Source: Candidatus Bathyarchaeota archaeon (lineage in GTDB: Archaea > Thermoproteota > Bathyarchaeia > Bathyarchaeales > Bathycorpusculaceae). Taken from it: a stretch of 64,000 nucleotides of DNA. Below are positions 52,383-60,443 of this stretch, piece by piece. The translations under genes and the position numbers were made by a program. A model generated the notes under the pieces. That model did no database searches and was not told the DNA's origin. It worked only from the letters and a program-made list of their open reading frames with translations. Where the stretch lies: the NCBI GenBank assembly GCA_026014735.1, contig JAOZHT010000004.1:1-64000 (forward strand), read 5' to 3'. Position 1 is the first letter of the stretch; the number at the start of each line of letters is the position of its first letter.

Positions 52383-52703
52383 TTAGGCAGTTTCCTCGTT
52401 GAAAGTTTTTTCGATTTCGTTTGCTGATGTTTCTTCTGGGGGGATGCTGCCATCGTCTTCTTTTGCTGGGGTTTCTTGGGCGCTGCGGGTTAATGCGGAA
52501 ACTATCAGGGCGGATACGGCGAGTAGCAGGTAGGGCAGTATGACGTTTAGGATGTTGAAGGCGTAGTATTCGGCGGGGATGGTTACGCCGGTGTTGACGA
52601 TGCCTATGAGGATGTAGGTGCAGATGGCGGATAAAGCGGTGAATAGGAAGGCGGCTGCGGAGATGTAGAGGGCGATTTTGCTTAACAGTTTTGTTTTGTT
52701 CAT
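52383..52703 (-). CDS. Small membrane protein with acidic tail
   Basis: A 106-residue protein with two membrane helices (IALYISAAAFLFTALSAICTYILIGIV and YAFNILNVILPYLLLAVSALIVSAL) and an acidic C-terminal tail (PAKEDDGSIPPEETSANEIE). GGAG lies 6-9 bases before ATG 52703. No family is recognised. Confidence 0.65.
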   Translation of the reverse strand: MNKTKLLSKIALYISAAAFLFTALSAICTYILIGIVNTGVTIPAEYYAFNILNVILPYLLLAVSALIVSALTRSAQETPAKEDDGSIPPEETSANEIEKTFNEETA

Positions 52704-52894
52704 GGAACTCTCCTGATTGAGGAGATGCCTGCTTGCTATTTAACCTATGCCCGAATCTTCCGGGCACCTTTGTCCAATGCTTTCCGAAGAAACCCTCAAA
52801 CGCCGCCCGATCTCGACAGTTCTCAAGATGCAGTCTAGATATACGGGCATTACTCGCTGTTCAAGTTGTACTTATGACGGCGCCAGACAAAGAT

Positions 52895-52985
52895 CAGGGG
52901 CAAGCAGGAAATGGGGCAGCATCCACCGTTACCAGGGCAGATACCGCGCATCTATGGTGGTGCTGTAGCTGGGCGAAAATTACAC
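52895..52985 (+). repeat. Dispersed repeat, copy 2
   Basis: Matches 3914-4006, including the identical 27-base core from TATGGTGG to GCGAAAA. It lies in the 423-base gap 52704-53126, where I see no convincing gene. The frames at 52733-53002 and 52747-52968 end within or after the repeat and differ from the frames of copy 1. Confidence 0.7.
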
Positions 52986-53126
52986 GGTGGATTTGCAGGT
53001 AACCAATCTGACGATGGACACTTAGAGAAGCCGTATAGCGTATAAATCTGCCGTGTAGTCTTTTTGTCGTATTTAGGCAGGGGTAATTGGGCAAAAAAGT
53101 GCAGAGAGACAGAAAAGTATGGAGAA

Positions 53127-53551
53127 TCAAGGTGGCGGCTTAACTTGTTGGCCGCAGTGGGGGCAGAATTGGGAGTCCGCGGTTAGGGGTCCGCCGCAGA
53201 GTCGGCAGTAACCCTCGATTTGGGGCTGGGTTGGCTGCGTGTAGGGTTGGTAGGGCTGTGTGGGCTGGTTGGGAGTTGGGTTGTGGGTGAGTGCGAGTGC
53301 GCCTCCGATGAGCCCTAAAACGTTGATTCCGGCCAAAATCGAGAGCACGATTATGTAGGTGCCGTATTTGAGTGCTCCGTGGGCTGCGCCATCAGCCTCT
53401 GCGCATACAGGATCATCAGGGCGTTTGCGATGATTATCCAGATGCCCACTAAGATAAACAGGAGAACCACGCCGAGGCATATGCCCAGTATGCCGCCGAT
53501 CAAGGTAAGATAGTACGCTGCCTCAGGTTTACTTACTTGCTGCCCATACAT
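53127..53551 (-). pseudogene. Frameshifted membrane protein with C-terminal zinc ribbon
   Basis: Two frames make one protein. From ATG 53551 the first frame gives MYGQQVSKPEAAYYL, two hydrophobic segments and AQRLMAQPTEHS. The second frame continues KYGTYIIVLSILAGINVLGLIGGALAL, a Pro/Gln/Thr linker and a zinc ribbon (CRLCGG...CPHCGQ) to 53127. The junction is a short A run (TCAAATACG) near 53372; one more A would restore EHSKYGTYIIV. Intact relatives of this layout (hydrophobic segments, EHS-K-G junction, zinc ribbon) are known in archaea, so the break is a real mutation, a sequencing error, or slippage. Confidence 0.7.
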
Positions 53552-53645
53552 TTCTGCTCATGCCCCACAATACGCAGATTATTGAGGCAGGTGTTCTTAA
53601 AAAATTTTGGGCTAGCTGCGATTTGTTTATGTTTCACGGTAAGAA

Positions 53646-54743
53646 ATGATAGGTACTGTTTGTCAGGATGGCTTTGAAATGGCATCTAAAGATGAGAAAA
53701 TCACTATGCTGCATGGCGCAGGCGGCACCGTCATGCATGACCTCGTCAAAAACTACGTGGTGAAAGCCTTCGGAGGCATCGGCAACGCAGAGGTCCCCTT
53801 GGAAGCCATGGATGACGCCGCAGTCGTGGGCGATGTGGTCTTCAAAAGCGACAGCCACGCGGTGAAGCCCATCTTTTTCGCCGGCGGCGACATAGGACGC
53901 ATCGCCATATCAGGAACCGTCAACGACATCAGCTGCCTAGGCGCCCAGCCCTTCGCGCTTGCATGCGGCCTTGTTCTTGAGGAGGGGCTGCTGCTCAACG
54001 ACTTAGAACGCATCCTATCCAGTATGCGGCAAGCCTGCCTTGAAGCCGACGTGGGAGTGGTGACAGGCGACACCAAAGTGGTTGAGAAGGGCGCGCTTGG
54101 CGGCTGCGTCATGAACGTCTCAGGCATCGGACGCCGCACCGAAGCATTGGACAGCAACCTGGGGGTCGTGCGTAGAACCCGCGAGCTCCAATCCCGCTGG
54201 CTACTGGACTCCAACCTTGCAGTAGGCGACAAAATCATCCTTTTGGGCAGCATCGCTGACCACGGCGTCGCGGTGCTCTCCGCTCAGCAGGGACTAAGGT
54301 TTGGCAGCGACATCAAATCCGACGTTAAACCCCTAAACCGCATGGTGCAGGCGCTGCTAGGCACAGTCGGCGGAGTAGTCGCCATCAAAGACGCTACCCG
54401 CGGAGGCTTAGCTGACGCCCTAAACGAGTGGACCGAGAAATCCAAAGTCGGCATCCTAACACAAGAAGACAAAATCCCCATCCATGACGACGTGCGGGCG
54501 GCCTGCGAGATGCTTGGCTTGGACCCGATGGAAATCGGCAACGAGGGCAAACTCATCATCGGAGTAGTCCCCCAGAAAGCCGAGGAGGCACTGGCGTTTC
54601 TAAGAGGCACCAGCGAGGGCAGGGAAGCCCAGATAATCGGGGAAGCCACATCCGAGTTCCGCGGCGTGGCGATGCAGACGGTGGTGGGCGGCAAACGGAT
54701 TGTGGCGCGGCCAGTAGGCGACCCCGTGCCCAGAATCTGTTAG
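53646..54743 (+). CDS. hypE: Hydrogenase maturation protein HypE
   Basis: HypE dehydrates the thiocarboxamide on its C-terminal cysteine to thiocyanate, the source of cyanide ligands of [NiFe]-hydrogenase. The protein ends VPRIC with that cysteine, and has ITMLHGAGGTVMHDLV, MDDAAVVGD, GTVNDISCLGAQP, TGDTKVVEKG and DATRGGLADALNEW. The start may be ATG 53646 or ATG 53679 (MASKDEKI). It is on the opposite strand from hypF-hypC-hypD, 1.6 kb away, separated by a small surface-protein gene. Confidence 0.96.
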   Translation: MIGTVCQDGFEMASKDEKITMLHGAGGTVMHDLVKNYVVKAFGGIGNAEVPLEAMDDAAVVGDVVFKSDSHAVKPIFFAGGDIGRIAISGTVNDISCLGAQPFALACGLVLEEGLLLNDLERILSSMRQACLEADVGVVTGDTKVVEKGALGGCVMNVSGIGRRTEALDSNLGVVRRTRELQSRWLLDSNLAVGDKIILLGSIADHGVAVLSAQQGLRFGSDIKSDVKPLNRMVQALLGTVGGVVAIKDATRGGLADALNEWTEKSKVGILTQEDKIPIHDDVRAACEMLGLDPMEIGNEGKLIIGVVPQKAEEALAFLRGTSEGREAQIIGEATSEFRGVAMQTVVGGKRIVARPVGDPVPRIC

Positions 54744-54830
54744 CTTTAACAGATTGTGCCCACAAAGAATTATATCGGCATCTTCACCCCTTTTTGTTTA
54801 ATTAGGGTGGTATAGAAAGGAGTTTTTGTT

Positions 54831-55229
54831 ATGAATCGAGCAGTGGCAGCGGTGGCGGTTATCGTGATTATTGTTGTTGCGGGCTTTGCGGTTTATGCGG
54901 GTTTAACGTATCCCAGAGAAACCCTAAATGTCCCCGCGTCCTTCTCGGTGGGCGCGGATTCCCAGACAGCCTCCCTTGACCAGCCTTTCCTGATGGATAA
55001 AGCGCAGGTTAAGGTAGATGTTCAAAGCGGCATCGCGGTTTGGAGGGTTCAAATACTTAGCGGCGACCAGGTGATTTGGGAGCATACCTCCGCGCAGGGT
55101 GGACAGGTGACTTATACCAGTGAATGGATAGAGTTGCCTATGGGAAGCTATAACCTCACTTTGGCGCTGGTCGGCGCGGGGTCGCTGGATGCGACGGTTG
55201 CCGTGACATCGAAAGGCGGCTTCTGGTAA
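54831..55229 (+). CDS. Small membrane-anchored extracellular protein
   Basis: A 132-residue protein with an N-terminal helix (AVAAVAVIVIIVVAGFAVYAGL) acting as signal anchor and a beta-rich outer domain (about 30-132) with VQILSGDQVIWEHTSAQGG and MGSYNLTLAL. AAAGGAG precedes ATG 54831. The pattern resembles a small beta-sandwich domain. No function is assigned. Confidence 0.7.
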   Translation: MNRAVAAVAVIVIIVVAGFAVYAGLTYPRETLNVPASFSVGADSQTASLDQPFLMDKAQVKVDVQSGIAVWRVQILSGDQVIWEHTSAQGGQVTYTSEWIELPMGSYNLTLALVGAGSLDATVAVTSKGGFW

Positions 55230-55277
55230 GCCAGCAGACAAACCTTCAGGTTTCCCTCAGCCCTAACAGTCCATAGG

Positions 55278-56369
55278 TTACTGATTGTTAGCAGCAACGT
55301 TTTTTGCCCAAACCCGGCAGGTGCCTTCGCTGCTCACCATGCATGCGCCCACGGGCTTAGCGGGCACGCAGTCCTTCAGAAACAGGGGACACTGGTCGGG
55401 CTTGATTTTGCCGACTATGACAAGGTGGCATTGGCAACCCGCATGGATATCTTTGCCCTGAGCCGCTTTGAGACCATATTTTTTGCGTGCATCCAATCCG
55501 CTGAGGTTGCTGCGGAGCTGCAGGGCGGAGTGGTCGAGTTTGCCGATGCCCCGCCAGTTCCCCGCCGTCACCTCGAAGGCGCGGCTCATCATTTCCACTG
55601 CACGGGGGTTACCGTGGGCTTTGACGACGCGGCTGTACTCGTTTTCGACTTTGGCGTCGCCTTGGCTGTGCTGTTTTAGAAGCATGTAGAGTGCCATCAG
55701 TACGTCGTTGGGTTCGAAGCCTGCGACGACTGTGGGCATATGGTGTTTTTGGGCGAAGACCCCGTAGGGTTGGGTGCCGATTATGGCGCTCACATGCCCC
55801 GGAGCGATGAAGCCGTTGATTTGCAGGTCCTCTATGCCCAGCAGCAGCTCCATGGCGGGGGGAATGAGGCGATGGGAAACAAGGAAGCTGAAGTTTTTAG
55901 GCAAATCCCCCAGCGCCTCAAGCGCCGTAATGGGGGCAGTGGTCTCGAAACCCACGGCATGGAACACAAACTCCTTCTGCGGCTCCTCACGCGCCATTTT
56001 CGCCGCGTCGGAGAGGGCATAAACAATCCGCACATCCCCGCCGGCGGCTTTGGCTTCCAGAAGCGAGGACTCACTGCCGGGCACACGCAGTAAATCCCCA
56101 AAGCAGGCTATCACCTTGCCGTCTTTGGCGAGCGCTATGGCTTCGTCGATTTCTGAGGCGGGTACAATGCAGACGGGGCAGCCTGGGCCAGCGATGACTT
56201 CCACGTTGGATGGCAGTAGGCTGCGTAGGCCGAAGTGGGTTATGGTCCACTCGTGGGTGCCGCAGACGTGGCAGAACTTAACAGTGCCCGTTTTGGGTGC
56301 GACTTCACGGATTTTTTGGGCTATGGCATGTGCGGTTTGGGGGCTTCGGAACTGCATGTTCTGGGTCAT
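55278..56369 (-). CDS. hypD: Hydrogenase maturation protein HypD
   Basis: HypD carries the 4Fe-4S scaffold on which Fe(CN)2CO is built with HypC. Seen are CHVCGTHEWTI, GPGCPVCIVP, CFGDLLRVPGS, HAVGFETTAP and the C-terminal cysteine cluster (CQCHLVIVG, CPLFLKDC, GTCRVW). It starts nine bases after hypC, last in the hypF-hypC-hypD operon. Confidence 0.97.
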   Translation of the reverse strand: MTQNMQFRSPQTAHAIAQKIREVAPKTGTVKFCHVCGTHEWTITHFGLRSLLPSNVEVIAGPGCPVCIVPASEIDEAIALAKDGKVIACFGDLLRVPGSESSLLEAKAAGGDVRIVYALSDAAKMAREEPQKEFVFHAVGFETTAPITALEALGDLPKNFSFLVSHRLIPPAMELLLGIEDLQINGFIAPGHVSAIIGTQPYGVFAQKHHMPTVVAGFEPNDVLMALYMLLKQHSQGDAKVENEYSRVVKAHGNPRAVEMMSRAFEVTAGNWRGIGKLDHSALQLRSNLSGLDARKKYGLKAAQGKDIHAGCQCHLVIVGKIKPDQCPLFLKDCVPAKPVGACMVSSEGTCRVWAKNVAANNQ

Positions 56370-56378
56370 GCCGCTCGC

Positions 56379-56603
56379 CTATTCTTGCCCAGCCGCGAGC
56401 ACGTCTTTCCAGAGGCTCAGCGTCTCGAGGGCTTCCTGCTCTTCCACAACCTGGATCGCGTAGCCGGCATGCACCAGCACATAATCGCCCAGCTTAGCCG
56501 ACACCAGCGAGGTATCTACCTCGCGTAGGACGCCCTGCCCAAAATCCACTTGGGCTTTGGTGCCTTCAAGCGACATTATTTTTGCGGGGATTGCTAAGCA
56601 CAT
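56379..56603 (-). CDS. hypC: Hydrogenase maturation chaperone HypC
   Basis: A 74-residue protein beginning MCLAIPAKI, whose Cys2 binds the iron cofactor precursor and the hydrogenase large subunit. VLVHAGYAIQVVEEQEALETL completes the family pattern. The open frame extends further upstream, but those residues are out-of-frame hypF shadow. It lies between hypF (49 bases) and hypD. Confidence 0.96.
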   Translation of the reverse strand: MCLAIPAKIMSLEGTKAQVDFGQGVLREVDTSLVSAKLGDYVLVHAGYAIQVVEEQEALETLSLWKDVLAAGQE

Positions 56604-56652
56604 AAACATCAACCCCAAAAAATGGGGGCTGGAGCGATAAAAACAGATTGGT

Positions 56653-58935
56653 CTAAAACTCCGTAAATGATGCTGCAACCGCCTGACCAAATGAGACGCC
56701 GCCATCGCCCGCCGGAACCGCCTCATGCACGAAAAACCGCAAGCCAGCAGCCTCCACTTTGGATCTGATGCAGCCGGCGAGGATTTGATTGCAGGCGGCG
56801 CCCCCCGTGAAACCCACATTAGCGCTGCCCACTTCAGAGGCCTTCTGGATTGCCAGCTCCGCTAAGCCCTCGGCCAGATAGCGATGGACGCTGTAAGCTA
56901 AATCTGCAGCGGAAACCCTACCTAAATTGGCATAAATCTCCCGCATCATGGCAGTAGTGTCCAAAACATCGCCGCTTAGCCGGGGTTTTAGGTGCAAAAT
57001 ATCCCGTCCGTGCAGCGCCAACGATTCGAGTTTCATGGCGGGTTCGCCCTCGTAGCTTCGCCGATAGCAGACGCCCAGCACCGCAGCGGCGGCATCGAGC
57101 ACGCGTCCGCAGCTGGTGGTTTGGATTGCCGAGGTGCCGGTTTTAAGTTGGTCAGCTATAATTTTGGCTTCGGCTTCGCCGTGGGGCAGGTGCCTACTGT
57201 TGCTTAGAAGCCATGCCTGCGCGTCCACGCCTACCTTGGTAAGCATACCCGCCGCCATACGAAGGGGGTAGCGGCTGGCTAAGTCTCCGCCTAACAGCGG
57301 CTGTGGTTCTAAGTGGGCAAGTCGCTTAAACTCCGCCGAGCCCGCTTCGCAGTAGAGAACCTCACCGCCCCATGCACCACCATCAGAGCCGTAACCGTAG
57401 CCGTCGCAGGTGACCGCCACGATGTCCTCTATGCCGTGTTCTGCCATGAGCGCCGCGGCGTGGGCATGGTGATGCTGCACCCGCACCAGCCTCAGCCCCT
57501 GCGTCTGCGCCATATCCATCGCCAGCTGGGTTGTGTTGAATTTGGGGTGCAGGTCGCAGGCTATGACTTCGGCTTGGGTGTTGGTTAGGTGCATCAGGTG
57601 TTGGGTGGCTTCTTGGAGGAACCGCTGGGTTTCGATGTTTTCTACGTCGCCGATATGCTGGCTGATAAACGCCTTATCGCCCAGCAACACAGTTGAGGTG
57701 GTGTTGAGTTCGCCGCCTAAAGCCACCACGCAGCGCTTCGAGTGCAGCTTGAGTTTGAGGGGGGCGGGGGCGTAGCCGCGGCTTCGGCGCAGAAATACAT
57801 GGTAGCCGCCGTGGAGGCGCATGACGCTGTCGTCGCATCGCTGCGCAATTAGGCGGTTATGGAAGAGAAAGTAATCCACTGTGCCGCCCAGAATCTGCAG
57901 TGCCTCGTCGTTGTCTTTAACGATGGGTTGGTTAGCGGGGTTGGCGCTGGTCATAACAAACGAGGCGTCCGCCACCTCATCGAAGAGCATGTAATGCAGG
58001 CCCGTGTAGGGAAGCATGACGCCGACGTTGTGAAGGCCCGGCGCAACCAGCGGCGAGAGACTATAATCCGCGGCTTTGTTTAGCAGCACGATGGGGCGCT
58101 GGGGCGAAGCGAGGAGTGTTTGCTCCTCGATTCCAACTTCGCCGATGACTTTCGCCGCATCGAGGCTGCGCGCCATAACCGCAAAGGGCTTCTCGCGGCG
58201 ATGCTTAGTCTCCCGAAGCCTCTGCAGCGGCGCCTCCAACGTGGCTGAAGCGGCGATGTGGAAGCCACCATAGCCTTTCACCGCCAAAATTTTTCCCTCG
58301 GAAAGCAGCTTGCCCGCAAGCCGCACGGGGTCATCAGCCTTTATGGCTTCGCCCTTGTTTGTGGTCAAATACACCTTTGGCCCGCATGTCTGATCCGCCA
58401 CCGTCTGCGCATGAAAACGCCTATTCGCGGGGTCGCTATACTCGCTTCGGCAGAAGCTGCACATGGGGAACTCGTTTAGGGTGGTGTTTTCTCGGTCGTA
58501 GGGCAAGCGCTCGATGGTGGTGAAGCGGGGTCCGCAGTCGGTGCAGGTTATGAAGAAGTAGTCGAAGCGGGGGTTTTGGGGGTCCCGCAGCTCGGCTAGG
58601 CAGGGGTTGCAGATGGCTACGTCGGGGGGGATGACGGAGCCCTGGTTTTCGGCTTGGGGGCTGCTTTGGCGGATGGTAAAGTCGCGGTGCTGGTTGCTAC
58701 CCGAGAGCTCATGGCGACTGACGTGGTAAATCTGCGCCAGCGGCGGCTTCTCACGCGTTAAATCCGCCAAAAACGTCTCTATCGCCCCCACCTCGCCCTC
58801 CAGCAGCACCTCCACGCCTGCGTCGCCCCGGTTAAGCACATAGCCCGCTAAGCCATGCCGCACTGCAATGCGGTAGATGAAGGGGCGGAAACCGACGCCC
58901 TGCACGATACCTGAAACAGTGAGTTTAACTCGCAA
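56653..58935 (-). CDS. hypF: Carbamoyltransferase HypF
   Basis: A 760-residue enzyme that makes carbamoyl-AMP from carbamoyl phosphate and passes it to HypE. Domains in order: acylphosphatase (GIVQGVGFRPFIYR, residues 9-22), two zinc fingers (CNPC...CTDC and CSFC...CGP), a YrdC-like domain (KGYGGFHIAA, MTSANPANQPI) and a Kae1-like domain (VQHHHAHAAALMAEHG, CDGYGYGSDG, GGAACN). All motifs are intact. ATG 58935. Confidence 0.97.
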   Translation of the reverse strand: MRVKLTVSGIVQGVGFRPFIYRIAVRHGLAGYVLNRGDAGVEVLLEGEVGAIETFLADLTREKPPLAQIYHVSRHELSGSNQHRDFTIRQSSPQAENQGSVIPPDVAICNPCLAELRDPQNPRFDYFFITCTDCGPRFTTIERLPYDRENTTLNEFPMCSFCRSEYSDPANRRFHAQTVADQTCGPKVYLTTNKGEAIKADDPVRLAGKLLSEGKILAVKGYGGFHIAASATLEAPLQRLRETKHRREKPFAVMARSLDAAKVIGEVGIEEQTLLASPQRPIVLLNKAADYSLSPLVAPGLHNVGVMLPYTGLHYMLFDEVADASFVMTSANPANQPIVKDNDEALQILGGTVDYFLFHNRLIAQRCDDSVMRLHGGYHVFLRRSRGYAPAPLKLKLHSKRCVVALGGELNTTSTVLLGDKAFISQHIGDVENIETQRFLQEATQHLMHLTNTQAEVIACDLHPKFNTTQLAMDMAQTQGLRLVRVQHHHAHAAALMAEHGIEDIVAVTCDGYGYGSDGGAWGGEVLYCEAGSAEFKRLAHLEPQPLLGGDLASRYPLRMAAGMLTKVGVDAQAWLLSNSRHLPHGEAEAKIIADQLKTGTSAIQTTSCGRVLDAAAAVLGVCYRRSYEGEPAMKLESLALHGRDILHLKPRLSGDVLDTTAMMREIYANLGRVSAADLAYSVHRYLAEGLAELAIQKASEVGSANVGFTGGAACNQILAGCIRSKVEAAGLRFFVHEAVPAGDGGVSFGQAVAASFTEF

Positions 58936-59153
58936 CTTAGCTTCACCATCTCTTAGAAACGTGTTCTCTTATAGGTTTCCCAAAACTGGCCCCAGCTAAT
59001 GAAAGAATAAACTAGGGGATCACTAAAACCTGCTTTTCAAGTAACCGATTTGCCGAGTAGTGTGTTCCGCCGGGACTTTTGGGGTGCAGAACAGTCTGTT
59101 CTAAGCGTTAGAATTATCTTTGACGCTGCCCACTGTTGGGTGAGGAGAGAGAA

Positions 59154-59573
59154 GTGACACAAACAAAAACCAAAATGCTTATGGTGACAGCCGTTATTTT
59201 GGCGACGGTTGTCGTTTGCTCCTTTGTTACGGTTGCATGGTGGAATAACATAGGGGGACTATCGGGCTTAAACATCCAGTCAACGGCGTATTTCCCCCAG
59301 ACCCAAACGGATCCCTCGTTTATCCTTAACGCCAAAGTTGACTTGTCCGATGGAATGAGCCTCGCCGAGGCAACTAGCGTGGCGACGGGCGTGTTTTCAA
59401 GGGTAATAGAAAACGCTTCCTGCACAGTCCAAACTGCAACCTCCAGCGCTGACGGCATCTGGACAGTTAACCTGAATTGGGAAACCAACACACATAGCCA
59501 GCATGTGGGCACGCATATTTTCGGCGTGGAAATAAACCCTGCAGAACAAACCGCCATCTATAGCCGCTACTAA
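59154..59573 (+). CDS. Small secreted or anchored protein
   Basis: About 139 residues: a hydrophobic N-terminal helix (MLMVTAVILATVVVCSFVTVAW) and an outer domain with YFPQTQTDPSFILNAKVDLSDG and INPAEQTAIYSRY. Start GTG 59154 follows GAGGAGAGAGAA, a very strong ribosome-binding match. The fold is unknown; it resembles archaeal pilin-like or small surface proteins only in layout. Confidence 0.65.
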   Translation: MTQTKTKMLMVTAVILATVVVCSFVTVAWWNNIGGLSGLNIQSTAYFPQTQTDPSFILNAKVDLSDGMSLAEATSVATGVFSRVIENASCTVQTATSSADGIWTVNLNWETNTHSQHVGTHIFGVEINPAEQTAIYSRY

Positions 59574-59609
59574 GAAAAAAATAAATCCGCATCCGCCTAT
59601 TTGGGTGCA

Positions 59610-59834
59610 ATGAAACCCATTACCTTTGCCGCAGCATTTGCCCTCACCGTCTGCCTAATCTTGGCAGGCGTCATCCTTTACCCCGACGTGCTGGGCAAAG
59701 CAGCAACCCAGAACAACGAAATCGTCTTCGGATTCTTCCTAGGGCCATTTGTGGTATTGCTGTTTTTCAGCTGGCTAGGAGAAAAAATAGTGCTGAGACT
59801 ACTCAAGAGAAAAGACGTGCCTAAGCAAAATTAG
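59610..59834 (+). CDS. Small two-helix membrane protein
   Basis: About 74 residues with two membrane helices (AAAFALTVCLILAGVILYP and GFFLGPFVVLLFFSWLG) and a basic tail (RLLKRKDVPKQN). ATG 59610 is used; TTG 59601 would add three residues. The last four bases overlap the end of the convergent SLATT gene. Confidence 0.6.
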   Translation: MKPITFAAAFALTVCLILAGVILYPDVLGKAATQNNEIVFGFFLGPFVVLLFFSWLGEKIVLRLLKRKDVPKQN

Positions 59835-60337
59835 GTCATTGTGTAACCCATCTTTGCCAGTTCTTGTTTAAGCTGCGCCTGCACTTGACCGTGAACTCTA
59901 TCATGTATATCCTGCGGGATACTTGGGGCCTCTAAGTCAAGTGCATCCCATTTTAGCCGTAACTGCTTCATGGTTTCTGATTCACACTGCTGAGTGGTAA
60001 AACATTGAACTTGCTCTATTTCTCGACGCAGATTCCCGTACTTAACTGCCGCGGATCGGTGGCGCTCTGCGAGTTCACCGTAATTCAGAAAGGTGTAGAC
60101 GCCTGAAAGCACCGCCGCCGTGATGCTCAGTACCCCCGCGGTTATTTGTAGCGGAAGAGAATATTCCGTGGAGGCTATCGAGGTGAACACTGTTGTTCCG
60201 ATTATTGCTGTTAGAATAACCACTGGGATTCCAAAGTATCTGTTTAGCCGCGTGTAGCGTGTTGCGGTTTCGATATGTGAGTTATGCGCTATTTTGACGC
60301 CGGCGCGCCAATGAGCCAAACGTTCTATGCTATCCAA
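59831..60337 (-). CDS. SLATT-domain two-helix membrane protein
   Basis: A 168-residue protein in which ATRYTRLNRYFGIPVVILTAIIGTTVF begins the first helix, PLQITAGVLSITAAVLSGVYTFL the second, and the amphipathic AERHRSAAVKYGNLRREIEQ follows. This is the SLATT layout, named for predicted pore-forming effectors that accompany nucleotide-sensing (SMODS/SLOG) immunity modules. Here no such sensor gene is adjacent. The C-terminal third is helical and charged. Function as an effector is inference from family. Confidence 0.72.
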   Translation of the reverse strand: MDSIERLAHWRAGVKIAHNSHIETATRYTRLNRYFGIPVVILTAIIGTTVFTSIASTEYSLPLQITAGVLSITAAVLSGVYTFLNYGELAERHRSAAVKYGNLRREIEQVQCFTTQQCESETMKQLRLKWDALDLEAPSIPQDIHDRVHGQVQAQLKQELAKMGYTMT

Positions 60338-60443
60338 TTTATCCCCAAGTTGAAGAGCACACTTCCCCTATAAAAAATATACATACCCAATTAGAGCAGC
60401 CAACGCTTCCACCAGCCCCGCCGATGAGATTTTAGCTCTTTTA

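Noticed and set aside
52733-53002. Frames spanning the second repeat copy
   Set aside because: The repeat's other copy does not keep either frame; the sequence changes do not respect codons.
56604-56819. Upstream extension of the HypC frame
   Set aside because: Family members start at MCLAIP; the extra residues are a shadow of hypF and the gap.
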